Source of the DNA: Ahaetulla prasina
Taxonomy: Eukaryota; Chordata; Lepidosauria; Squamata; Colubridae
Length of the DNA stretch: 64,000 bases
Direction of reading: 5' to 3'
NCBI RefSeq assembly: GCF_028640845.1
Contig: NC_080543.1
Location: forward strand, 12,058,858-12,122,857
Shown: one piece after another, positions 54,035 to 63,965 of the stretch
Numbering within the stretch: position 1 is the first letter of the stretch
Layout: each line of letters starts with the position of its first letter
Notes under the pieces: generated by a model
Seen by the model: the letters and a program-made list of their open reading frames with translations, nothing else
Told to the model about the DNA's origin: nothing
Databases searched by the model: none
Translations under genes and position numbers: made by a program

Positions 54035-54800
54035 CAACAGAACAACAGAGTTGGAAGGGACCTTGGAGGTCTTCTAGTCCAACCCCTTGCTCAAGGAGGA
54101 GACCCTGTACAATTCCGGACAAAGGGGTGTCCAATATCGTCTTGAAAGCCTCCAGTGATGGAACACCCAAAACATCTGAAAGCAAGCCATTCCACTGGTT
54201 AATTGTCGTCACTGTTAGGAAGTTTCTCCTTAATTTCAGGTTGCTTTCTCTCCGTGATTAGATTCCATCCATGGCTTCTTGTCCTGCCCTCAGGTGCTTT
54301 GGAGAATAGCTTGACTCCCTCTTCTTTGCGGTAGCCTCTGAGATATTGGAAGACTGCTATCATGCCATCCCTACTACTCCTCTTCGTTAGATTAGACACA
54401 TACAGTTCCTGGTTTATTTAGATAAAGCAGATCTCTGTTGCAAAGAATCTAGTTCTTCTTTTCATTATACTAGACATACCCAAATCCTGCAACTGTTCTT
54501 CATATGTTTTATCCTCCAGTCCCCTAATTATCTGCACTCTTTCTAAAGTCTCAATATCCTTTTTCATATCATGGTGCCAAAAACTGGATGCAATATTCCA
54601 AGTGTGTTTATCAAGGCCTTATAAAATGGTACTAACACTTCACATGATCTTGATTCTATCCTTCTATTGATTCTATCTTTCTAGGGACTGTGTTGGCTTT
54701 GTTGGAAGCTGCAGCATACTACTGGCTCACATTTAAGTGACTGTCCACTAGGAGTCCAAGATTCCTCTCACAGTTACTATTTTTAAAAGTAGTATCTCTA
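54035..54800 (-). mobile_element. CR1 LINE fragments, antisense (two overlapping copies)
   Basis: CAACAGAGTTGGAAGGGACC (3' end) to 54410, then a second piece with GACATACCCAAATCCTGCAA and CACTAGGAGTCCAAGATTCC. Short tandem echoes occur near 54655-54680. Confidence 0.88.
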
Positions 54801-54839
54801 CTACTTACTACCACTACTATTTACTACTATTTGCCTTCT

Positions 54840-55825
54840 TCAACATCACTGTTGAAGACTACGGGTCTGGATGGGGAGAAACAGGCTCAAGCTTAATCCC
54901 TCCAAGACGGAGTGGCTGTGGATGCCGGCACCCCGATTCAGTCAGCTGCAGCCACGGCTGACTGTTGGAGGCGAGTTATTGGCCCCAAAGGATAGGGTGC
55001 GCAACTTAGGTGTCCTCCTGGATGAACGGCTGTCGTTTGAAGATCATTTGACGGCCGTCTCCAAGGGGGCCTTCCACCAGGTTCGCCTGGTTCGGCAGTT
55101 GCGCCCCTTCTTTGATCGGGATGCCTTGTGCACGGTCACTCATGCGCTCGTTACCTCTCGCTTGGATTATTGTAATGCTCTCTACATGGGGCTCCCCTTG
55201 AAGTGCACTCGGAGGCTTCAGTTAGTCCAGAATGCAGCTGCGCGGGTGATAGAGGGAGCTCCGCGTAGCTCCCATATAACACCGCTCCTGCGCAGACTGC
55301 ACTGGCTACCTGTGGCCTTTCGAGTGCACTTTAAGGTTTTGGTTACTACCTTTAAAGCGCTCCATGGCTTAGGGCCTGGGTACTTACGGGACCGCCTGCT
55401 GTTACCACATGCCTCCCACCGACCCGTACGCTCTCACAGAGGGACTTCTCAGTGCCGTCCGCCAAGCAATGTCGGCTGGCGGCCCCAGGAAGGTCCTTCT
55501 CTGTGGGGCTCCACTCTGGAGCGAACTTCCCCGGGTTTAAGCCAAATACCTGACCTTCGGACATTCCGTCGCGAACTGAAGACACATCTTTTTATTCGCG
55601 CGGGGCTGGCTTAAATTGAATTTTATTAAATTTTAAATTTTATTAACTAATTTTAAATGGGGTTTTTAGTTCATTGTATACTTTTCAGGCCAATTTTAAA
55701 ATAAGTTTTTTAATTGCATTTTAAATTGTATATTGTACTATCTGTTTTATTTTTGCCTGTACACCGCCCTGAGTCCTTCGGGAGAAGGGCGGTATAAAAA
55801 TCAAATAAATAAATAAATAAAATAA
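54840..55825 (+). mobile_element. L2 LINE, 3' third with open reverse-transcriptase remnant
   Basis: A 247-codon frame (54871-55614) encodes the L2 C-terminus: RNLGVLLDERLSFEDHLTAV, SRLDYCNALYMGLPLK, LQLVQNAAARVIEG, HITPLLRRLHWLPVAFRVHF, FKALHGLGPGYLRDRL. The 3' UTR ends GCGGTATAAAAATC and AAAT units. 5'-truncated, but with a long intact frame, so fairly young. Confidence 0.95.
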
Positions 55826-55854
55826 ATCACTGGGACTACCTATCACTGGGACTT

Positions 55855-55926
55855 TACCTGGTGTAGGGTTTCCTGCCTGGGCAGGGGGTTGGACTAGAAG
55901 ACCTCCAAGGTCCCTTCCAACTCTGA

Positions 55927-56003
<77 letters not shown>
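55855..56003 (+). mobile_element. CR1 LINE extreme 3' end with (ATT)26 tail
   Basis: GGTGTAGGGTTTCCTGCCTG to CCCTTCCAACTCTG, then a pure ATT run at about 55926-56003. Confidence 0.92.
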
Positions 56004-56005
<2 letters not shown>

Positions 56006-56545
56006 TCTGAAAAGACGCACATAATCCACAGACAGAAAGACAATCTTTGGTTATACTTGATGGTAGGAAAAGGCTGGAAGGCTCTAGGATTATTTTAAAA
56101 GAGAAAACCAAACAATTATTATCTCCTAAAAACCTTACCAAAACCAGGAGGTTAAGAATAAATGATTTCATCTATCCATAAACAAATGTTTTCCTAAACT
56201 GGTCAAGTTTTAATCACCACTGTCCTTAAGAGCAAAGCAATATTGCAATGCTTGTAATTGCAATTAATGGCTCCTTCGTCTACTGCACAATATGCGTAGC
56301 TCAGGTTTTCCAAGACTACCAAATTAAACCTGTTCAAGGAGTCATAAAAAGGCAGTTTCAGACAACCTGCTGATCCAAATAATTAGCTAACTGCCATAAG
56401 GGCGATGACAAATATAAGAGCCAGAAATAAGGAAAATGAGAAAAAAATAATTTGTAATAATGTAATAATTGCAATAATGTTAATCTGATAGTTCTGAGAA
56501 GATATAATCCTTCTCCATGACTGCTTTTCATCTGTTGTTATTTGG
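56004..56545. other. Unassigned A+T-rich intronic sequence
   Basis: Nothing recognised. Confidence 0.5.
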
Positions 56546-56552
56546 GGGCACA

Positions 56553-57425
56553 TCCAGAGGTGGGCTGCTGGGGGTTCGCAGGGGTTTGGGAAAACAACCT
56601 AGCTAAGATTCTGTGGAGTTTGGAGAACCCCCAAATCCCACTCCTGGCTGGCCCCGCCCACCTCACTCCACCCCTCCCAGGAGTCCCCACATGACCCGAT
56701 TCGGATGCAGGTACCATATTTTTCGGAGTATAAGATGCACCTTTCCCCCCCAAAAAAAGAGGGTAAACATCTGGGTGCATTTTATACTCCAAATGTAGCC
56801 CCACCCAGCCTCTCAAACCGAGGTTTCAGAGGCTGAAAAAAGCCTCAGAAACGAAGCTTCAGAAAAAAAAAAGCCTCCAAACAGAGCTTCAGAAAAAGGC
56901 TCTTTTTTCTGAAGCTCTTTGCTGAGGCTTTCAGAGGCAGAAAAAAATGTTTTTTCTGAAACAGAGTTTCAGAAGTTTCAGAGGCAGAAAAAAAAAGCAA
57001 GGCACAGAGCGAAGCAAGGAACCTGTTGCTAAAATTCACCTCTGGGAACAGCTGATTGGGGCTATTCCTGGAGGCCGATCCACCTGCCAATCAGCTTTTT
57101 TCTTATTTTCCTTTCCAAAAACTAAGGTGTGTCTTATATTCTGGTGTGTCTTATGCTCCCAAAAATACTGTAAGTGCAGGGTGCGTGTGGGGGCTCAGGA
57201 AGAGCGAAAAACGAGCCTGCCAGAAGTTCAAGAAGGCTGGAAATGGGCCTGTTTCCGGCCTCCAGATGGCCTCCGGAGCCTGGGGAGACTGTTTTTGCCC
57301 TCCCAGAGGCTCTAGGAAAGACTCCGGAGCCCGGGGAGGGCAAAAACGCCCCCCCACTGTGGTGCAGGAGGCTGACTAGGCCATGCCCACCATGGCCACA
57401 CCCACCCAGCAACTGGGCAGAGATA
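56553..57425 (-). mobile_element. MITE D, antisense, hosting a TA-target MITE
   Basis: CCAGAGGTGGGCTGCTGGG start, GCCCCGCCCACCTC block, and after the insertion GGAGACTGTTTTTGCCCTCC. The CR1-end side is lost at a junction with LTR sequence near 57425. Confidence 0.72.
56714..57170 (+). mobile_element. TA-target MITE, insertion proved by an empty site
   Basis: 457 bp, ends CCATATTTTTCGGAGTATAA and GCTCCCAAAAATACTG, flanked by TA at 56712-56713 and 57171-57172. The MITE D at 3268-3697 has the same flanks joined at a single TA. Confidence 0.92.
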
Positions 57426-57427
57426 AT

Positions 57428-57815
57428 GGTGGAAGAGATAATGAGGCCTCCGTCCCCTGACTCTTCCCCCCCCCAGGCCATGCCTGCAGACCCAGCTGAA
57501 GGCAATCAGGCTTGGTTGAATCCTAGGCTTCGTAGGCAGGAGAGGAAGGAACAACAGAAGCAAGGGTGGAGCAGGCCTAGGAAGTGCTGAGTCATGGAGC
57601 CACACCCCACAGGATATAAAAGGCAGCGAGAGCTGCTTTGTCTCTTTGTAACAGGCAAATCCACTGATTAAGAGCTGAAGTTTGTTTCTAGGTGACTCAC
57701 CAGCGTCGTGGAAGATAACGGAGGCTCTTGGCAGACGCTGGCTATTCTGCTGCCAGAGCTGATAGTGCCGGCTAATTAAGCCATCACTTGGACGGAGGCG
57801 AGGGAGGACAGAACA
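57428..57815 (+). mobile_element. LTR, family 1 subfamily B, 5'-truncated
   Basis: GGTGGAAGAGATAATGAGGC to GGGAGGACAGAACA. The frame continues to LNPRLRRQERKEQQKQGWSR and a stop near 57590; ATATAAAAGG follows at about 57613. Confidence 0.85.
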
Positions 57816-57915
57816 GTTATCAGTTCTGCAAATGGTAGGATACACCTGAGCCTGCTGATATTCAGATTTGTAAACAAGTACAGGCGGTCCTTGACTTATA
57901 AATACAGATTGTCTT

Positions 57916-58428
57916 TGACTGAAGCTGAGACAATTAATGACATTTATGTCATTCAAGTAATGGCATACTTGATGCTTTTAGATTATTGGCATCCTTTTAC
58001 CTAAACTGCATAATTCCACAAATAACACCAATGTAAATCACATCAATTACATTTAATGCAGGTTAAACAGGCATTTAGATTTAATAGGCATCTCCCCCCC
58101 CGCCCTCCCCATACTCCATTAATTCAAGGTTTCACTATTCTCGGAAATTACATTTGAAATCAGTGATTTGCTTTGCAACACAGTACAATATCTATTTTTT
58201 TTATTTTAATTAAAAGAAGCTAAAAAAAAACAACCCACCACCTTCCAGAAAATAAAACCAGGTGAGACAGGGAAACAAATGAGCATTATGGTAAATGCTG
58301 TCAGAACCATGGGAAGTTCATACCTACATGAGCACCTTGAATACTAATCACTTACTTTGAGGTGATCAGCACATCTAAATTGCAAAACTCAAGCTAAGTG
58401 ATATACATTTGTGAACACATACCAAAAT
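57916..58428. other. Unassigned intronic sequence
   Basis: A MITE G end scrap (GGCGGTCCTTGACTTATAAA) at about 57883 precedes this; otherwise nothing recognised. Confidence 0.5.
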
Positions 58429-58610
58429 CAGTGATGGGTTGCCCCTGGTGCAGACCGCTTCGCAAGAACTGGTAGTAAACCAGTGGGAGGCTCTGCCCAC
58501 TGACCCAGATGTCATCAGGATGCGCAGAAGTGCACACGCGTGTGAGCAAAGCATGCACACACGCGGCCCCATTGCATACCGGTAGTAAAGGTAAGTAGAA
58601 CCCACCCTTG
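58429..58610 (-). mobile_element. MITE F, antisense
   Basis: CAGTGATGGGTTGCCCC to AGAACCCACCCTTG; TSD ACCAAAAT/ACCAAAGT (7 of 8). Confidence 0.87.
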
Positions 58611-58933
58611 ACCAAAGTGATATAAATACAAACAGTTAGACTGATCAGGTTTAGCTTGAACATTTTGCTATTTACTGTTACCTTTTCCACTAGATTTTAG
58701 AATTTAGTCAACTAACAGTCAGCATTAAATTGACACCAGACAAGAGTTCTAGAGGGGTTGGACTTGCATTGCTTATGGGAACGTAACGACTCTAGGCTGA
58801 TTACTTGCTTGATTCCACACACCCCCAAACTCTTCTTCTTCTATTCCTACAAGTTCCCAGTAAACAATATGATGGACCCTTCAATGTCTGCCCTCTGGCA
58901 AATTCATTTGAGAGCCCTGCATGGTGATAAACC

Positions 58934-59447
58934 TGTTTTGCCTCGCCCGCCCTCCTCTCCTCAGCCGGGCCCCTCCCATCTCCTGTTATCTGAGCCAGAG
59001 ACTGATAGTGAAGAAGAATGGCCTGGCATGCCTCCAGCCCCCAGCCCTGGCACCATGCCCGGACAGACTGAGCAAACAAACCTCCCTACAGCGTGTGAGC
59101 ACGAAGCCAGCCACGAGCTAGAATTGCCGGCAGCTGAGGACGAAAAGACACAGTGGACAGATCCCCGCTTCCGGAGAATGGAGAGGCGATGTCAGCAAAA
59201 GGAAGGGAGGGGCAGGCCTGGATAAGTGCTGAGTCATGGAGCCACACCCCATGGCCTATATAAAGGATCTGCTTTCTGGCATTCTCTGAGTCGGGCAAAG
59301 TCTAATCTGGATTGCTGAAGTCACACCTTGGATTACTGCCTGCCCTGAGAACTCTGACAGGAATTTGGCAAAGCTGCAGAGACTTCATGGCCATGCTTGA
59401 TACAGACTTCCCAGACCCAGCTGTCAGAGGAGGAGGGGGACACGACA
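58934..59447 (+). mobile_element. Solo LTR, family 1 subfamily A
   Basis: TGTTTTGCCTCG start, GGGGACACGACA end; flanks AAACC/TCACC only 3 of 5. The frame is open from base 2 (Val-Leu-Pro-Arg) to a stop near 59223 and ends DPRFRRMERRCQQKEGRG. TGAGTCATGG at about 59231 and TATATAAAGG at about 59257 follow. It lies about 270 bp beyond the GRM5 donor. Confidence 0.85.
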
Positions 59448-59494
59448 TCACCCTTATTAGTACTGACACAGCTAACTAAATTAAAGAGAGCAAT

Positions 59495-59585
59495 AAAACA
59501 CAGCAATGTTATAGGTCACTTTTCTGATTGTCATAACTTCAAACAGTCGCTAAACAAATGGTTAAAAGTCAAGGACTACCTGTAA
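59495..59585. mobile_element. MITE G terminal fragment
   Basis: GTCATAACTTCAAACAGTCG and AGTCAAGGACTACCTG match one family end. Confidence 0.75.
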
Positions 59586-59711
59586 TGGATTAATGTCCTC
59601 CTGATGTTAATCAACCAAGATATCTTTAGCCAGGATGCAGCGCCAATCTAAATACTGAAGGATTTATTCTGTTTATAAAAACAAGGCAACAACTACTGAC
59701 AGATTTACTCA

Positions 59712-60041
<330 letters not shown>

Positions 60042-60239
60042 TCATCACATGACTAGGAAATTGAAATCAAATGTAAAGGAACAGAGGAGGAATAAGATGA
60101 GAAATACCTGCATAGGTAACAATTTATTTTTTTTAAAAAATTGGAATAGCAACTCATTGCAAACCGAATATGACTATTTAGTGGGACATAACTTTAAAGA
60201 AGGCCAACACACTATTACAGCAATAGCGGACTTTTATAC

Positions 60240-60880
60240 CTCTGGGCCTCTGGTGGCTCAGACTGGTAAGACAGTCTGTTATTAACACAGCTGCTTGCAA
60301 TTACTGCAAGTTCAAGTCCCATCAGGCCCAAGGTTGACTCAGCCTTCCATCCTTTATAAGGTAGGTAAAATGAGGACCCAGATTGTTGGGGGCAATAGGT
60401 TGACTTTGTATATAATATACAAATGGATAATAATAATAATAATAATAATGTTTTAATTTGTATACCGCACTTCTCCCGAAGGACTCAGGGCGGTGAACAG
60501 GCAAATAAAATACAAACAGAAACATACACCATAATTAAAACAACCCTTAAAAAACTGATTCAAATTTGCCAAGAAATTTAAAATAACATTACACCCCATA
60601 AAATTACAGAAATTTAAAACCCATCAAAGTTCAATTAAAATTAAAATTTAAAATTTAAAATCAGGCCAGTCCAGCCATATGAAATAAATAGGTTTTAAGT
60701 TCGCGGCAAAAGGTCCTAAGGTCAGGTAGTTGTCGAAGCCCGAGGGGAAGCTCGTTCCACAGGGTAGGAGCCCCCACAGAGAAGGCCCTCCCCCTGGAAA
60801 TGAAATGAAGACTATTACTAACATAGTGTAAGCCGCCCTGAGTCTTCGGAGAAGGGCGGGATATAAATGCAATTTTTTAA
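60240..60880 (+). mobile_element. tRNA-derived SINE with L2-type tail, split by an L2
   Basis: Head CTCTGGTGGCTCAGACTGG and middle GGATCC-free GACCCAGATTGTTGGGG to about 60426. Tail GAAGACTATTACTAACATAG to GGGCGGGATATAAATGC from 60798. Confidence 0.9.
60427..60797 (-). mobile_element. L2 LINE 3' end, antisense, nested in the SINE
   Basis: AATAAT units, TATACCGCACTTCTCCCG and ACTCAGGGCGGTGAAC are the L2 tail complement. It continues into coding remnant complement (GTTCCACAGGGTAGGAGCC). Confidence 0.88.
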
Positions 60881-60883
60881 AAA

Positions 60884-61087
60884 GAAATACCGCTTTGTGG
60901 TGCTTTACGGCGCTTACTAAGTGGTTTACAGGGTCACCCAATTGCCCCCAACAATCTAGATCCTCATTTTACCCACCTCGAAAGGATGGAAGGCTGAGTC
61001 AGCCTTGAGCTGGTCAGGATCGAACTCCACGCTGTGGACAGAGTTTGCCTGTAATACTGCACTTTAACCATTGCGCCACCAGAGGTC
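60884..61087 (-). mobile_element. tRNA-derived SINE (GCGGTATATAAGTC-tail family), antisense
   Basis: TACCGCTTTGTGGTGCTTTA, CAACAATCTAGATCCTC, and head complement TTAACCATTGCGCCACC. Confidence 0.82.
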
Positions 61088-61138
61088 CTTGTATGATGGA
61101 GTGATAGCATACAATATTACTTCATCAGATAAGCAGTG

Positions 61139-61783
61139 CAGTGGTGAAATCCAATTTTTTTTTACTACCGGTTCTGTGGGCGTGGCTTGGTGGGCGTGGT
61201 GTGGCTTGGTGGGTGTGGGTTGGTAGGCATGGCAGGGAAAGGATACTGCAAAATCTCCATTCCCACCCCACTCCAGGGGAAGGATACTGCAAAATCTTTA
61301 TTCCCTCCCCACTCCAGGGGAAGGATACTGCAAAATCTCCATTCCCACCCCACTCCAGGGGAAGGATACTGCAAAATCTCTATTCCCTCCCCACTCCAGG
61401 GGAAGGAAATTGAAAATCTCCATTCCCATTCCACTCCAGGGGAAGGATACTGCAAAATCTCCATTCCCTCCCCACTCCAGGGGAAGGATATTGCAAAATC
61501 TCCATTCCCACTCCAGTCCAGGGGAAGGATACTGTAAAATTCCCATTCCCTCCCCACTCCAGGGGAAGGATACTGCAAAATCTCCATTCCCACCCCACTC
61601 CAGGAGAAAGATACTGCACAATCCCCATTCCTACCCCACTCCAGGGGAAAGATACTGCAAAATCTCCATTCCCACCCCACTCTGGGGCCAGCCAGAGGTG
61701 GCATTTGCCGGTTCTCTGAACTACTCAAAGTTTCTGCTACCGGTTCTCCAGAACCTGTCAGAATCTGCTGGATTTCACCCCTG
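61139..61783 (+). mobile_element. MITE A with an expanded 41-bp minisatellite
   Basis: CAGTGGTGAAATCCAATTT to GGATTTCACCCCTG, perfect TSD AAGCAGTG at 61131-61138 and 61784-61791. At 645 bp it is about twice the usual length. Confidence 0.94.
61230..61690. repeat. 41-bp tandem repeat, about 11 units
   Basis: Units containing CTCCAGGGGAAGGATACTGC recur every 41 bp (for example 61271, 61312, 61353). Other MITE A copies hold one to three units. All frames stay open across it because the unit lacks stops, so the long frames are artefacts. Confidence 0.93.
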
Positions 61784-61970
61784 AAGCAGTGACATGACAG
61801 GACCTAAGCAGTGACATGCAGACTTCAGTCTACAAACCAGGTGATCTAAGTTGAAGCAACGTTATTGCTGGAAACGTGGGAATTTAGCATCGGTTTGTCA
61901 CTTATAAACAGGACATTTGATTTATTGCTTTCATAATAATGTCTGAAGATTGCTATCCTTATTTTTGCAT

Positions 61971-62063
61971 ATGCCGTACTCCAATATGACCTTGCCTGAT
62001 CTCAACAAGCTAAACAGGATCAGAGGTGCTTAGTATAAATATGAGATACCACCAGAAAATCCC
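61971..62063 (+). ncRNA. 5S rRNA-like sequence (pseudogene or 5S-derived SINE head)
   Basis: GCCGTACTCCAATATGACC, GCCTGATCTC, AAGCTAAACAGGATCAGA and GGTGCTTAGTA follow the order of 5S rRNA. They cover the internal promoter box A (AAGCTAAGCAGG in 5S) and the box C area. It is decayed and not a working gene. No tRNA part or tail was identified. Confidence 0.6.
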
Positions 62064-62079
62064 ACATTTGTGGAAGTCA

Positions 62080-62624
62080 AAACATGATCCTGGGATTATG
62101 GAAAGTGTTAAATCACTTTCCAATAGCTGCCAAGTAAAATGTGTGGTTACATCTATGTAGTCACCAGGTTTCAGGTTCAACTTGAAGGTCACTTGATACA
62201 TACGGGACAAACAAAAATACACATAATCTGAGACACTTTAAATACCATTCAACGTGTTTGCTTACCAGAGAGATAACAGTTACAGTACTCAACAATAGAC
62301 ATAATAATGATCCTGAGAATGGTGGCTACATTTAATTTGAAATGATACACTTAATTTGAAATCTGTCCTGGGACCATGGTTCTACCTTTCATCAAGTCAT
62401 CTTTGAAATTGGACAGAAGTCTCTGATCGTTAGGAGAAAATTAATTTGAGCTGTCAGTAAAAAGAATAGAGAAGGAAGAATCTTGACGATTCTTTACTCT
62501 GATATTATAAATGTGTGTCTCAGGGGCTACTTTTCACAGAATTTAGGATTCCCGGCCAATGAAAGGATATGTCACAAGTCAGGCCAGTTGCAGAAGGCAT
62601 CAACTTCATTGTAATATGACAGTC
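62080..62624. other. Unassigned intronic sequence
   Basis: Nothing recognised. Confidence 0.5.
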
Positions 62625-62632
62625 TGCTATAT

Positions 62633-62729
62633 CAGGGGTCTCCAACCTTGGTCCCTTTAAAACTTGTGGACTTCACCTCCCAGAGTTGAAGTCCACAAGT
62701 CTTAAAGGGACCAAGGATGGAGACCCCTG
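62633..62729. mobile_element. MITE E, internally shortened
   Basis: CAGGGGTCTCCAACCTTGG to GGAGACCCCTG, perfect TSD TGCTATAT at 62625-62632 and 62730-62737. Confidence 0.95.
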
Positions 62730-63137
62730 TGCTATATCCAGACATTTTTAACTGGTAACCAGAGACTTGAGTCATTGATGCTACTGTTATTATTGTTGTT
62801 CAGTAGACTAGAATAAACAGAGTTGGAAGGGACCTTGGAGGTCTTCTAGTCAAGCCCCTGCTCAAGCAGGAAGCCCTATACCACTTCAGACAAATGGCTA
62901 TCCAATGTTTTCTTAAAAACTTCCAGTGTTGGAGAATTCACAATTTCTGGAGGCAATTTGTTCCACTGATTAATTGTTCTCACTGTCAGGAAATTTCTCC
63001 TTAGTTCTAAGTTGCTTCTCTCCTTGATTAGTTTCCACCCATTGCTTCTTGTCCTGCCCTCAGGTGCTTTGGAGAATAGCTTGACTCCCTCTTCTTTGTG
63101 GCAGCCCCTGAGATATTGGAAGACTGCAATCATGTCA

Positions 63138-63280
63138 TGTTTCACTTACCTTTGATACTGGTTCGGTCGCGTGCATGCCCAGACCATATTTGATGACGTC
63201 CAGGTGGGTGGGCAGAGCCTCTTGCCACTGCCGCTAACTGTTCACCCAAACTGGGGTGAACCGGTAGCAACCCATCACTG
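63138..63280 (+). mobile_element. MITE F, left end incomplete
   Basis: GTTTCACTTACCTTTGATAC to AGCAACCCATCACTG within CR1; no TSD readable. Confidence 0.75.
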
Positions 63281-63546
63281 CTCCTAATCCTTCTTTTCAT
63301 TAACTAGGCATACCCAGTTCCAGCAACTGTTCTTTATATGTTTTAGTCTCCAGTCCCCTAACCATCTTGGTTGCTCTTCTCTGCACTCTTTCTAGAGTCT
63401 CAACATCCTTTTTACATCATGGCGACTAAAACTGAATGCAGGATTCCAAGTGTGGTCTTTCCAAGGCATTCTAAAGTGGGATTAAAACTTTACATGATCT
63501 TGATTCTATCCCTCTGTTAATGGGATAGAATCAAGGTCATGTAAAG

Positions 63547-63681
63547 CAGGGGTCTCCAACCTTGGCAACTTTAAGCCTGGAGGACTTTAACCCCTAGAAT
63601 TCCCCAGCCAGCTTTGCTGGCTGGGGATTTCTAGGGGTTGAAGTCCACCAGGCTTAAAGTTGTCAAGGTTGGAGACCCCTG
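63547..63681. mobile_element. MITE E
   Basis: CAGGGGTCTCCAACCTTGG to GGAGACCCCTG, perfect TSD ATGTAAAG at 63539-63546 and 63682-63689, in CR1. Confidence 0.95.
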
Positions 63682-63699
63682 ATGTAAAGTGTTAATACC

Positions 63700-63870
63700 A
63701 CTTAAGTCGTGTCTGATTCTTAATGACCTCATGGACCATAGTACACCAGGATTTTCCTTCTCTTCAACTATCTCCAAAAGGTTGCCCAAATTCATGTTCA
63801 TTTGACACTATCTAACCATCTAATCCTCTGCCACCTCTTTCTCCTTTTGCTTTCCATCTTTCCCAACATT
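63700..63870 (-). mobile_element. Bov-B-like LINE 3' fragment, antisense
   Basis: AGTCGTGTCTGATTCTTAAT and GACCTCATGGACC resemble the Bov-B end complement seen at 33440; the remainder is diverged. Confidence 0.6.
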
Positions 63871-63965
63871 TTATTTATTTTTATTTATTTATTTTGTCAC
63901 ACAGTATATATTTATATATAATTTATATATAATATATATATTATATTTTTTTTACACAGTATATA
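63871..63965. repeat. A+T-rich TTTAT/TATA simple sequence
   Basis: TTTATTTAT units, then TATATA stretches. Confidence 0.85.

Larger units (their letters stand above)
62805..63720 (-). mobile_element. CR1 LINE, antisense, split by MITE F and MITE E
   Basis: ACAGAGTTGGAAGGGACCTT (3' end), coding remnant complement to 63137, then TTCTTTTCATTAACTAGGC from about 63290 and GTGTTAATACCACTT near 63690. An 89-codon frame (62876-63145) is its preserved C-terminus. Confidence 0.92.

Noticed and set aside
54871..55614. 247-codon protein as a host gene
   Set aside because: It is the C-terminal L2 reverse transcriptase followed by an L2 3' UTR.
61165..61728. 187-codon minus-strand frame with repeated WSGMEILQYPSPGV-like units
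   Set aside because: It spans the 41-bp minisatellite, which lacks stops in all frames. The unit is not a multiple of three, so no single protein repeat is maintained.
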